Assembly: GCA_037178975.1 (NCBI GenBank)
Contig: JASJZH010000002.1
Location: 7,553,501-7,617,500, forward strand
Length of the DNA stretch: 64,000 bases
Source: Oscheius tipulae
Lineage: Eukaryota > Nematoda > Chromadorea > Rhabditida > Rhabditidae
Direction of reading: 5' to 3'
Both the position numbers and the translations under genes were made by a program. Positions 37,101-48,254 of the stretch are shown here, one piece after another. Numbering within the stretch: position 1 is the stretch's first letter; every line of letters begins with the position of its first letter. The notes below the pieces were generated by a model, which was not told the DNA's origin, made no database searches, and saw only the letters and a program-made list of their open reading frames with translations.

Positions 37101-38159
37101 TAGCCTAAAATTTTTAGAATACTGTATTTTTGGCTGCTCTCTAACGTTGACGTGATGAATGTTATCAACGACTTTGGGAATCCCACGGGATTCCCAGACT
37201 CCTTTTGAGACTTCCTTGGAGAAGTAGTGATAGAGTCGATCGATGACGTAGGCTGGACGGAGATGTGGACTGTTCCAGCAGTTGTAGGCGCTTTCCGGAT
37301 GTTCCTGTAGCCAGGGAGCGTTCTTTGCAGCGTGGTTCCAGACAACGTCCTGGACTGTGAGCATGCCCCAGTCTTGTTCCATTTTGGTCACAAGTTGGGC
37401 AACATCTTCGAAAGTTGCTTTGTGGGACGGCTGAAACGCTAGCTATTAGGACAGAGCGGCAGAGACACAGATGGACAGATGGACAGAGAGACAGAGAGAC
37501 AGAGGGACTCACGCTGTGAATTGTCGCAATGAGCGAGTGATGGTCTTTGAGTGAATAACTGCTGTCCGAGATTCCCAGTTCATGAATTGGAGTCAGGTGG
37601 ACCATATTGTAGCCGGTCTCATAAGCAACCCTTAGACGATCCTCCCACTCTCCAAATGGTCCTAATAGCTTGGTCAAATAGGTCTGACAGACGATGGCAT
37701 CCATCGGTAGCCGGCTGCCATTGACACTTAATGTTGGCATCACTAGGAAATAGCCACTTCCCGATGGAGAATCCCTGAACATTGTGCTCTTACAGAATTC
37801 CAGTATCTCTACCATGATGACCCGTCCACCGTGAAAGTGTATCGGAAGGAGCCAGCTGTGTTGCACTGGACATCACAATGGGCACTCAGATGGTCTTCAC
37901 CTCTTTTCCATTCGAGGGGACTGTCTCCTAAAATGGTTAAGAGTTGTTAAGACTGAAAACAGCTACCTGTAAGGGTAGTCTTTATCTGTACATCACATCC
38001 AAGTAGGGTGAAGCCTCGGACGAATCGGACCTGCCAGCCTAAAGAGGAAAATTGTCACTGTCCCTCCCTCCCAGACTCACCTTTCTCAAACTTCCTGACA
38101 ACACTTGTCAAGTGTTCTCCCTCCTCTAGCGTAATAACTCGTATCTGTTCACTAGTCAT
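31135..38159 (-). CDS. AGL: Glycogen debranching enzyme
   Basis: A long multi-exon gene covering about 7 kb, start [20 protein letters not shown] at 38159 and stop at 31137-31135. The 4-alpha-glucanotransferase half shows [17 protein letters not shown] (about 35600) and [20 protein letters not shown] (about 35500), carrying the family's catalytic Asp and Glu. The amylo-1,6-glucosidase half shows [14 protein letters not shown] (about 33390), [13 protein letters not shown] (about 33230) and [20 protein letters not shown] (about 31530). The end is [20 protein letters not shown]. The enzyme removes limit-dextrin branches of glycogen in the cytosol. TTTGTAG sits 2 nt before the ATG. Introns contain GACAGAGA tracts. 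Exon borders were not all resolved. Confidence 0.95.
32095..32165. repeat. Hairpin repeat in a large AGL intron
   Basis: CAAAGTTGTAG (32117-32127) and CTACAACTTTG (32141-32151) form a perfect 11-bp stem with a 13-nt loop. The reverse complement resembles 6938-6990, including TTGATCTGCTCTACAACTTT. It is a third copy of a dispersed repeat. Confidence 0.75.
33420..33495. repeat. GACAGAGA tract in an AGL intron
   Basis: An imperfect octamer repeat on the plus strand. Related tracts lie at about 37455-37510 and 32806-32840 in the same gene, all within introns. Confidence 0.75.
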
Positions 38160-39370
38160 GTCTACAAAGATTATCGTTTTACTTGAACTGTGAGAGAGAG
38201 AGAGGAAAGAAGAGATACGGCAGTTATCAGTAGTTCAAACATGAAGACGGACTCGAGACCAAGATCAAAACAATAAACAAGAAACGTCTGCTTATTACGT
38301 GTGATGTTCGAGTTTACACTGCCGGGATCGATGGGGGACACTAGGTGATGAGATTTTGAGAGGACAAGGGGGTAAGTCATGGGACGAAGAGGTCAGGGAG
38401 GGTCGGGAAGACATCTTAATTGGACTACGAAAGCGAAGAAGTTTTTGAGCTTTGATTTTCGAAGTGGCCTATCGATAGATGGACAGACAGCGACAGAGAC
38501 TGTTCCAGGAAGACAGCATAGGATCAATTTTTTGGAAGAAGACTAACCAAAATGTGGTTCAAACCAAGCTTTGGCTAAATTATTGGTCTATTCAAGAGAG
38601 ATTGTGACCATGTCAGAGCAAAAACTCAGACCCTACAGGCCAGGGAAGAGTCGCTATCTAATAGAAATCAAAACAAATCAACCAATTGAACTGGTATCCG
38701 CCGTCACTACACCGTCTAAAGGCAAAAGAAGAGACCGAAATTGCCGAAAAATAGCTATCATCTCGTCCTATCATTGTTTGTTTGTCGAAATTAGATGTTT
38801 TCTTCAAGTTTTATTGGTTTTGCCTCTGGAATGCAATGGGTCTTGCCGCGAATTGGCGGGTCTCCAATCCAAATGACCAACCCCCATTTTCTTCTTTTCA
38901 CTACTGCTTTCGGTAGTTTTCTTCTTTCTTTTTAATATATTTCGTGAATTTGTCGAGAAAGGAGTTAAATAGAGTAATAGAATCAATTCGTCACAAAAAA
39001 GATTAAACACATTGGTCGATCTGGCGGTCAATCGATTTTGACGCAATGTTTGGGAGATTTCTCTTGCTTCCCTACTTTTCTTGTTCTTATCTTCGTTCTA
39101 ATGCGTAAAGTATCAATCTAGGGTATAAATTACATTACAAGATGTCGAAACAACGTAGAAAAAAGGTCGAGGTTCGTCCTAAAGAAATTTGCCAATATAC
39201 CAGCTCGAGATTCGCTCTTCCGACTGCCTTTTTCTGCCATTTAACTTTCTACTCCTCTATTTAATAGCCAGCGCTATGAATGACCTTAAAAATGCAAAAT
39301 AATTACCAAAGAACGCAGAATAATTCTTGTAAATTGGTCAGAACATAGTCTGATGTAATGTTTCGAAGAA
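38160..39370. other. Intergenic region upstream of AGL
   Basis: Contains the AGL 5' flank. A splice-acceptor-like TTTGTAG abuts the AGL start. No other gene is seen before the transposon relic at 39371. Confidence 0.5.
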
Positions 39371-39719
39371 TATAGTGTGTTCACAAAAAACAACCAAACG
39401 TCCAGGAATCGCGAGCATTTTTTGGCCTCTACCTTGTTACTCCCCTGATCAATATTCATATTAGTATTGATTCTCCCGAAAATATTGTTCCTTTTGTGTC
39501 GGAGGAGAGTGATTTGGACGAAGATGAGTTTCCTACTTTATTCTAAGGAATGTTACCTATTGTTTAACAAAAGCAAAACGGAAAAATAACTAAAAATACG
39601 GAAAGGACAAAATTATTTGATGAAGGAAATGCTTGAAGCTAATTTTTAGCCGTTTGAATCCGCGCCAAAAAAAGCCCGCGATTCCTGGTCGTTCGATTGT
39701 TTTTTGTGAACACACTATA
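39371..39719. mobile_element. Tc1/mariner-type deletion derivative
   Basis: The element (39373-39717) is bounded by TA on both sides, the Tc1/mariner target duplication. Terminal inverted repeats of about 54 bp begin TAGTGTGTTCACAAAAAACA at both ends and continue with AACG-CCAGGAATCGCG. About five mismatches separate the arms. The interior has a short open stretch (about 39470-39546) ending SDLDEDEFPTLF-stop, which looks like the acidic tail of a lost transposase. It cannot transpose on its own. It lies about 115 nt upstream of the eIF3g start codon. Confidence 0.85.
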
Positions 39720-39834
39720 TCTTCTTTCGGCTCATTTTTCGCTCCTATTCTTCCAGATCCTCGCCACTTTTTTAAATGCTTATCTGACTCAAGCCAATGT
39801 TCATATTTTTCAGGTAGAAACAACGCCGCGAACA

Positions 39835-40876
39835 ATGACCGCCACTGATATGTAAGCCCTTGCCCGTTTCCTTTGTGTAAATGCCATATTTAGTCTCAAC
39901 ACCGCCCCGGAAGTCGGAAACTGGGCCGAAGAAGTCGAACAGGGAGAGGCCCAGACGGACAAGGATGGAATCAAGACAGTCGTTGACTACATTGAAGAGG
40001 ATAGCGGACGCTACAAGGTTTTTTTAGTCACTCTTCATAGCTTATCATGTTTCTAGGTTGTTACCCAGTTCCAAATTATCACAAAGCACGTGCCGAAAGT
40101 TGTTGCAGAGAGGAAGAAGTGGAGAAAGTTCGGCGAATGCAAGAACGACGGCCCTGGTCCTCAAGTAACTTTATTTCTCTTTTTTGTCTATGAAAATCAC
40201 TTCAGGTTGCCACGACCTACGTTGCCGAAGAGGTAGAGATGCAGTTTACCAGAAATCGTGCCGGAGAGCAAATTCTCGATGTGCAGGAAGACAAGCAAGT
40301 GGTAATTTCCATACTTTAGACTCTTTTCAACCGTTAATATTTAGGTCAAGACGACGAGCCGTGAGCATTGCCGTCACTGCAAGGGCAACGACCATTGGTC
40401 CACCAACTGTCCGTACAAGGAGATGTACATGATGGAAGAGGAGGAGGAGGCGGCGAAGGATGCCGCCCAGCCCGGAAAATACGTCGCGCCGGGAATGCGT
40501 GGACCGGGAGATGCCCGCACCCGTTCGGATGAGAATACCTGCCGTGTCACCAACATGCCTCAAGAACTCGAAGAGGCCGAGCTGCGCGAAATGTTCGCCG
40601 CTTTTGGAAGGGTTTCGGTAGGATTTTTCTTCGTTTTTTTTTAACAAGGTCTTCTTGTAAAGTGTTCGAGAGACTTGTCGTGCGTTCACTCGTACAAAAT
40701 CATTCCACTTTCAGCGCGTCTTTATCGCCCGTGACCAGCGCTCCAATCAGGCGAAGGGCTTTGCCTTCGTCACCTACGACTCCCGGAAAGATGCCGAGAC
40801 TGCTATCCAGAAACTCAACGGCGTCGCGAAGTACCACATGATTCTGAAGGTCGAATGGACTCGGTCAAACAACTAA
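39835..40876 (+). CDS. EIF3G: Translation initiation factor eIF3 subunit G
   Basis: Six exons (39835-39851, 39894-40017, 40057-40164, 40206-40301, 40345-40617, 40715-40876) give 259 aa. The N-terminal region has NWAEEVEQ, similar to the SWADQVEE start of the family. A CCHC zinc knuckle follows ([18 protein letters not shown]). The C-terminal RRM has RNP2 CRVTNMP and RNP1 KGFAFVTY. eIF3g binds eIF3i and eIF4B and promotes scanning. TTTTTCAG lies 24 nt upstream of the ATG. The first intron is only 42 nt. An AATAAA lies about 105 nt past the stop, close to the ARL2 start. Confidence 0.97.
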
Positions 40877-41084
40877 TTTTCCGGTTACAATGTCCCCTAT
40901 TTTGCCCCCTACTGTTTTCCCTGGTCTGGATTGTTATATTTTACTCGAGATCTGTCCCCCTTTTGTTGATTTCTTACACAGAAATAAAGCTATACTTTTG
41001 GTTTTCGTCTTGTTTTTTTCGGCATGTTCCAGCATAAATATATTTCTGCACTTGTTCGACAGAAAAAAAAAACGAGAAAATAGG

Positions 41085-41987
41085 ATGGGATTGATGACAA
41101 TTTTGCGCAAATTGCGGGAGAAGGAGAAAGAGATGCGAATACTAATTCTTGGACTCGATAATGCCGGAAAGACGACAATTATGAAGAAGTTCCTCGGCGA
41201 AGACGTCTCCACAATTGAGCCCACTCTAGGTATCTCCTTCAGTTGCCCATTTTATGCGAAAAATCTCAGGATTCAACATAAAAACGGTCGACTTTCGAGG
41301 TTTTACGCTCAATTTGTGGGATGTCGGCGGCCAGAGGAGTCTGCGATCATATTGGAGAAACTACTTCGAGCAGACTGACGCCCTAATCTGGGTCGTCGAT
41401 TCCGGAGACCGAGGTGGACTTGTTTGACTCTTCGAAAAATCAGATTACAGAGAGACTCGGTGACTGCGCAAAAGAGCTGAAAAACCTTCTACAAGAAGAG
41501 AGACTAGCCGGCGCCTCGCTGCTCATCTTAGCCAACAAGAGAGACCTTCCGAACGCCGCAAAAGTTTCTGAAATTGCAGAGGTTCGTCCTTTTTTATATA
41601 TCTTTTGACTGAGTTACACGAATGGAGTTAAAGCTCGAGTCTTGGTCGACGACTCTCGTTCTTATGTTAATCTTCGAGAAAAAACCTGCAAATTGTAACA
41701 CCAGCAAGAACATCATGTCTCTGCTCCCACGATTCCCGTTTTCTTTGTCAACCATAATGCCACGTATTCTTGGCTACAAACAGCGGATTAGGCTATGTAA
41801 TTCAACTCGAATCAGCATTCAACTACAGTAATGTGCTTATCTTTTCTTTCAGCTGCTGGATCTGGCCGAAATCAAGTCGCATCACTGGAAAACCTTCGGC
41901 TGCAGTGCGAAGACGGGCGAAAGCCTTCTCGAGGCTATGGAATGGATGACGGACGATGTGGCCAGTCGCATTTTTACCTCCGATTAG
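41085..41987 (+). CDS. ARL2: ADP-ribosylation factor-like GTPase 2
   Basis: Four exons (41085-41229, 41270-41413, 41451-41581, 41853-41987) give 184 aa, the same length as human ARL2. P loop GLDNAGKTT, switch I EPTLGFNIKT, switch II WDVGGQ, NKxD box ANKRDL and SAK box CSAKTG are all present. The N-terminus [20 protein letters not shown] and the [20 protein letters not shown] stretch are ARL2-specific. ARL2 works with tubulin cofactor D and binds BART/PDE-delta. Exon 3 starts after GATTACAG, giving DRERLGDC. It lies 208 nt downstream of the eIF3g stop on the same strand. Confidence 0.97.
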
Positions 41988-43536
41988 TGATTTTTCCTAC
42001 GGGCTTTCATTTTGATCTCATTTTGCAGAATAAAATCTTGTCACCCCTAAATTGGCAATAAACAGATCAATCCATTTTATCAACTATGCCTACATACATA
42101 TCTTTCGACGAATGGAACAGGAATTTTGTAAAACAACTAGAGATTTATTTTGGTAGCATTTCTTGAAACTTAGAGGGGTAGTAATGATACAAGGAAAATG
42201 AACAAGGTGAAACTATTGAAAGGTGCGCAATTCAATGGGGGTCAATCAGTGAAACTAAATAATCTACCGAGGCAGTCGTCCCTCGAAACAGGGCGGATGT
42301 CGTCGTCATCGTCGCTGCTGCTGCTACTTCTGCTCGGAGTAGGAGACTGTTGAAGAGCTGTGATCTGCCCGTCCAATGCGATCAAGGGTAGTAGAAGGAC
42401 CACTCTAACTTTGAATAGTTACAGTAGGAAAAAAATGTTTACCTGTGCTCGCTAATCTTTCTTTCTCATCGAAGACGAGCAATGCCGTCTTCCTTCTCCT
42501 CCAGAGAGGGAGGGGATTCGGATATCCGCGCTTTTTTGAAATCCAGCCAGTCGCATTTTACTTCATTTGATCGTACTTTATAAGCATACATAATTACTTT
42601 TTCACTTCTAATACCTGCGCAGCTCGCTCCGCTATGCAAATCAATCTCTCTTCCTCGTTGTAACCGCAGAGAGTCGCACGCGGCGGCCTTGCGTCGCGTC
42701 GTCCACACACAGACATCAGCTGACACAATACGCGTATTCCCCAAGTGTGTGAGAGAGAGAGACTAAGATGCTCCTGGTCAGAGCCACTTGTTTTCCTATC
42801 ACTCGCACAGCTCACTGTCTCTGACTCTTTATAACTATAGGCATAACCAGTCAGCTGACTAACTGTGGCTAATAAGTTGCCCTACTGTCTCTCACACTAT
42901 CTGTCCTTTTATCTCGTCAACCCTGAACAATTTTTACTTTCAGTTTTGCCATCTCTGTTTTCCTTCCCTCTCTTGTTTGTAACCCCTGTCATCGATTTGT
43001 TTTCGGGGCTCTCCCTTGACCAGACAGCCCCCTATTAGGAGCAGGCTACTCTCGTAATGATTAGTCAGCTGTCAGCATAAATTTGGGAGCTAATCCGTGT
43101 TACTCTTCCTGCCCTTTCTTGGGACAAAAAAGAGAGAGGATATTACGGGTGACACTATTCCTATTGCCGGATCCTCCACACAGCTGACTCTCGAATAAGC
43201 AGGCAGTCAGCTGGGAGAGATACGGAGAGACAGAGCGATGCCATTGGTTGGAATTGAGAGGTTCTGGCACTAACTGACTAGAACGAGTACTACTGCCTCT
43301 CACTACCTGTAATTTCCCACGAGGAGTGACCCCTTGACCCTTGGACTGCCCTCCTCTCTGTTGGCTGTATCAGTAAACAGCCGTCTAGCCACTGTCCTCT
43401 TCAGGCAGTTCTCCTGTGTCTGCCCTGTCTCTCTCCCTCTTGATCGATGCTCTCGTTTGTTTTGGTCTAGCAACAGACATCTCTCTTTTCACTCCTTTCA
43501 GTTCCGTATAGCAACGGAAATTTTTTGCAGGGTAAG
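41988..43536. other. Intergenic region between ARL2 and the 738-aa gene
   Basis: An ARL2 poly(A) signal (AATAAAA at about 42029) is near the left end. Pyrimidine-rich CTGTCTCTC stretches precede the next gene. No exon is recognised on either strand. Confidence 0.5.
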
Positions 43537-46458
43537 ATGACGGCCAATCTGAACATTGTCTGCATGCACGAGACGGAGGTCTTCCTCCGCCTCGTTCTGG
43601 AAAAGTACGAGAACTACGCGAATGATGAGATCTGTCATGCTGCCAATTGGGTCATTCACCAGTTGAGGTCTGTCTCGCTATATGCTTACCATACCTATCA
43701 TATTTTCAGATCTGAGGTGAAGAATGCTTCCCGCATTGGATACATCTTTGATAGAGACTGCTTCCACGGCGGTATCGAAAAAGAGACGCCTCTTACGACT
43801 AACGGAATCTTTGTAAGTTTCTGGTCTCTTAGCAGCCAGCTTTCGCATAAATAACCCGTCCGCGACGGAAAATTGAAAGACAAATTTCAAGGTCTCTTTC
43901 AGTCCATTCTTCATGAATGTCAAGTCTTCCATCACCATGAACTTCGCATCTCGGTCGAGGAAGAACCGTTCAGGCTCGAGGACGAGGTTCCTACAAGGAA
44001 GTACGTACCGGAGTATCCGGACAATCAGATGATTGTGGATCTGTTCAAGTGTGTTGAACACAAGCAGAAGAGTTTCTGTCCACCGGTGGCAGATGAGGAG
44101 AAATTCTTTGACGAGAACGATGTCAGTTTCACGGAGTTCTTGAAGAAACTGGAGAATAGGCAGAAAGATATCATGGTATGTGTAAGAGACAGACAGAGAT
44201 AGAGACAGCTGACTCTCTTGAATGACCTGGCTTTCAGAAGAGATTCCAAACCGTCTCATTCAGTTCCTCCGAAGGTGAAGAACCGGTCAGTAAAAAGCGT
44301 TGTCTTTGCATTGGAATGTTTAGAAAGGAATCGAACTTGCCCTAGAGGCTCTAACTGAAGATGTCTTCCAACCACAGCTTCCCGGCCCAGAACATGAAGT
44401 TTTCTTCGATACCAGCGATAATTTTGGAGAACGGGAGCCTCTCCTCGAGCAGAGGTATTCTTGGTCGCATCTAAATTCCAGTTCAATGTTCAGAGAAGAT
44501 GTAGAGACGTTCCTCGACAAGATCATCGATGAACTTTTGGGAAAAGTTGACTCTCTCGGAGTGAAGAACCGTCGGTACGAATACGTCGACGATTTGGTTT
44601 CCATCGAGGAGAAGAAGGCTTCTGAATGGAACGATGAGCTCTCAAAAATGGAAAAGGAAGCTCATCTAGAGACTTTGGAGAAGAAGACGGACCTAAGATC
44701 CAAGCTCTCGATGACAGTTGCCACCTCGACTGTTGTCCAGGGAAAGAGCGGACAGACCCCGGCTGAAACACAGACAGATAAGGAGTCCGGAAGCGAGGAT
44801 GTAAGTGATTTCACTTGTTGTTTGATCGTAAAGGGAAGAGTCTAAACAAAACATTAGAGATAAGACATTTCACCATGACCCTGACTATCAGCTGACCCAT
44901 CTCTGTTAGGTTTTAACTGTCTTGTTACAGGAGATCGCCATCATCCGCCACGCTCTTTCGGTGATCCAGAAGAAGAGAAGGAAGATGAGCTCTATTGGAA
45001 AGAAGGTAAGTTGACAAAGTAACATAGAGACAGAGAAAAAGAGAGACAGAAAGATCGGGAGACAGAGAGACAGTTAGACAGTTAGACAGAGACAGGGAGG
45101 CCGAGGGACAGTACATAACCAGTTTGACATTCCAGAGCCCCGAGATGAAGAAGAAGAAGCTCCGCTTGAGCCGTTCTCCCAAGTGCTGTTGCTGTAGAAA
45201 AGAGAAGAAGGAAGTTGAGAAGACCGAAAAGAAGACGTCCACGGAGAAAGTGGAGAAAAAGAAGGAAAAGAAGACAGACAGCTGGCCTCTCGGACCCATC
45301 GGTTCTGAGTGGAAAAAGGAGCACAAGCATAAGCCGTTCGATCTGATGGCCGAGTTGGAAAAAGCTCTCCCAACGGTCTCGGAGCCGGAAGAGCCATTCA
45401 ATCGAAAGCTACGAGAGAAGTGGGCTCATGATGGAATGAAGTCGCTGAAGAGAAACACTCCCATCTACAGTGTTAGGTATATTTCGGTGGAGACAGTGAC
45501 TGACAAGAGTTTTCAGAATGCCTGCTAGTTCAAAAATTCCAAGCCGCTTTCATCGTTTCCAGCCAGCCGAGGGTCACCACCAGGACGATGACCAGTACTG
45601 CGACAAATTCAACTTGGCCCGGCTCGATGGCAAACTTTACAAGGTATGTTCTGAATCCTGATAGTAATAAACTCAAGTGTTTAGCTGGTTCCCCGCTTCA
45701 GCGGAATCACCACCCCACTGAACAAGAACTACCCTGGACAGTCGACGGTTCCGACAACTGTACATATGGCCGTTGTGGACGAATCGGATCCTTGGCTCAA
45801 CTGGGACATGCACTATCTGAAGACCTACCGGGCTCTCAACGTTGGCAGCAAGGTTCTGAAGGGGCTGAGCGTCCATGTTGTCCAGGCTAGCAACGTGGAA
45901 ATTGCTCGTGATCTCTCGAAGATTCCTGTCTACGTCCCGATGGACTACAGCGTTGACTTCCAGTAAGTGAACTGTCACTGCTTCTCTGTCTCTGTCTCAC
46001 TGTCTTCCTGTCGCTTGGTCTAACTGTCTATCTGTCTCTTTCTCTCTTTGTTTCACTGACTCTCTGTTTTGATTAAAACTTTTTCTCTTTCCAGATTAGT
46101 CTTCAATCTGATCGACAAGGAGAAAGAAGGTCACTGTGTCATGCAACTGAAGGACGAGGAAGGAATCATAGTTAGTCCTGCATTTGTCTTCCTAGGCAAC
46201 AAGGTATCCCTCCTAGCCATAGTTTCCCAAAGATTCATTCAGATCGAGCGTCCGTACTCTCCAGCAAAGCCCCAATCCGATGTTTATGACTCTTCGGAAG
46301 AGCCTTTTGAAGTCCCAGAGGTTGTCTCTTCCTCGGAACAGGAAGAATCTGGAGGACACGAAGAGTATCAGATGGTCATTATCGACGACGTTGACCTCAC
46401 CCCTCCAGAAGAAGGTCCAATGGATGATTTTGTCTATGTCAGCGAGAATGAGATCTAG
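43537..46458 (+). CDS. Unassigned 738-aa protein with possible NBR1-like FW domain and C-terminal LIR
   Basis: Ten exons (43537-43667, 43710-43812, 43903-44175, 44238-44285, 44324-44800, 44931-45005, 45136-45476, 45517-45643, 45685-45962, 46095-46458) keep frame. The N-terminal half is charged and largely helical. The middle has a Lys-rich stretch with KKRRK and CCCC. Residues about 540-660 contain LKTYRALNVGSKVLKG and, later, YSVDFQLVF...EGHCVMQLKDEEG...SPAFVF. Their order and spacing recall the NBR1/ILRUN four-Trp (FW) fold, but the tryptophans are replaced. The very acidic tail contains DDFVYV, a canonical LC3-interacting (LIR) pattern. No PB1, ZZ or UBA domain is visible. The family assignment is inference only. 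A 39-nt in-frame GT-AG segment in exon 10 may be an extra intron. TTTTGCAG lies 6 nt before the ATG. Confidence 0.6.
45010..45115. repeat. GACAGAGA tract in an intron of the 738-aa gene
   Basis: About 100 nt of imperfect GACAGAGA repeats on the plus strand. The intron around 45965-46060 in the same gene carries the complementary CTGTCTCT form, so the repeat has no fixed orientation to transcription. Confidence 0.75.
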
Positions 46459-48254
46459 ATAATGTACATATTGTGAATTGTATACAGCCAACTGTAATAT
46501 ACCAACTAGTCTCCCTCAACTTAGTCCCCATTCTTTAGTGATCAATCATCTAGTTCCTTTTTTGCCCAAAAGCGTCTTTCCGTGTGCTACTGTAAATTCT
46601 TTTTGATGGAATAAAGGTGTTTTAAAAAGTGAGAATGAAACAGTGGGGGGACAGAGAGACACTGCGCAAAAATTGTTTCTCTCAAGTGGAAAAGGTAGTT
46701 TCTTGGTAGAGAGCTTTGTGGTCTCTGCCACAAGTAGATGATTATTTCCCTCAAGCTCTTGCGCTCGGATCACAGGTCAACGTTCAGAGTAAGCTTGCTG
46801 TCAATCAAGTTCTTGTAAAAGTTTATAACATCTGTTTAAAGCTATCATTTGGGCTATGCTAGGATCTACTGCTACGTCCCTTATACTGGGACAGCTTCTT
46901 CTTGTTCATCTCTCAGACATGGCGCAAGGTAGCGTCGTCATATAGCTTTTCCAAACAGCCGAGGTCGCTAAGCATTCGGTAAAGTTTCCCGCCCAATGAG
47001 TAAAACGAGAAACAGAAGCAATAGAATGGCTCTCAGTTTTGAATTACTGACGGCTTTGGTTCGTTTTCTTTTCAGAACTTTCGACAGCCAGAGAGACAAA
47101 GAGACAGAAAGACAGAAAGGCAAAAGAGTTCCACGACACGGGCGAGTCGAGGAGCAGATGATGTGGAATCAACGCGAGCCCCCCACCCAATCCAGCCTTT
47201 GAACTCTTCAGCACTCCGAGGATTCTGGAGACCCTGGACAAGTTCACGTGTGGAAACGACGACCACGCTGATGAGGGCCAACACGCGGATCTATAATACG
47301 AGGAGCTGGTCAAGATGGGTGGTATGGTGAAAGTTAACCCGCCCAGTCAAGAGCACGAAGACTCCTCGGATTCGATGGACGTCTACAAGTATCCAGACAG
47401 ATATGCCAGTCTCTCCGTCTTTGTCAATCAATTCAATACTTTTAAAAACTGATGAAGCAGTTTTTGTGTAAAAAAAAAAACAGCCCAGCGCGTTATACTT
47501 GTTTTCGGTCAAGTATTTGCGCTCTGGCTCGCGTGTCTTTGTAAACAGCTCGACTCTGTGTCACAGTCTGGTTACTTTGTTCCTCCCATCACTAGGTTAG
47601 TATTTTAACTCCTCTTCGATGTTCCATCATCGATTTGTTTGAACGTTTCGCGTCACGTGACTTGTTTTGTTCATTGATGCCGTCAAAATGCTGGCGCTTT
47701 TCCAGTTCCAAAAGTCAAAGAAAGTTCGCACGAGGATTTCTATGCCTAACTAACCGGTTCTTTAGAATAAAGAGCCTTTGGCTACCCTTTCCCCTCGGGG
47801 CGGACAGCGTCCCACCTTCTTTTGTGTGTTTTTCGACCCGAACACCCTCGCACTGTCTCCTTTCTTTGTGTACTTAATGCTTTTTGAAGTTTATAGCAAG
47901 GTTTTTGATCAGTATTTTTTGAAAATTGTTGTCTAGAAACATTGCATTTGTTTGAAAATGTCTTTGACGCTATTTATAGTAGTTTTTGCATGTTATTGGG
48001 GTCAGCAAAGCAAAATCTTTAACATTTTTCTCTGTCATTTAATCTTACTATTCTATCAGTCTGTCTCTTCGTCTCTCTATCTTTCTGCCTTTCAGCATCT
48101 ATGTCTGTCTCTTTGTCTCTGCGTCTGATCTAAACAATAATAAGCCTCTCGGCTTTCTTTTTCTGAATCGATTCCCCCGTCACGAGAATTAAATTAGTTC
48201 TCCGTCTCTCTCGTCCCCGGTAAAACAGCTGCTTTTCAGAGCCAAGAGACCTGT
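46459..48254. other. Intergenic region upstream of ACAP
   Basis: A poly(A) signal (AATAAAG near 46610) serves the upstream gene. The middle holds a GACAGAAA tract (about 47080-47120) and a coding-like but stop-broken stretch (about 47192-47452). Nothing else is supported. Confidence 0.5.
47192..47452 (+). pseudogene. Coding-like fragment with an internal stop, unrecognised
   Basis: One frame reads FELFSTPRILETLDKFTCGN, then a TAA at 47294-47296, and continues YEELVKMGGMVKVNPPSQEH to a TGA at 47450-47452. Third positions are GC-rich, as in the real exons here, and the composition is protein-like on both sides of the stop. I do not recognise the family. It could be a decayed gene or an exon misread across a short intron. 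Confidence 0.35.
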
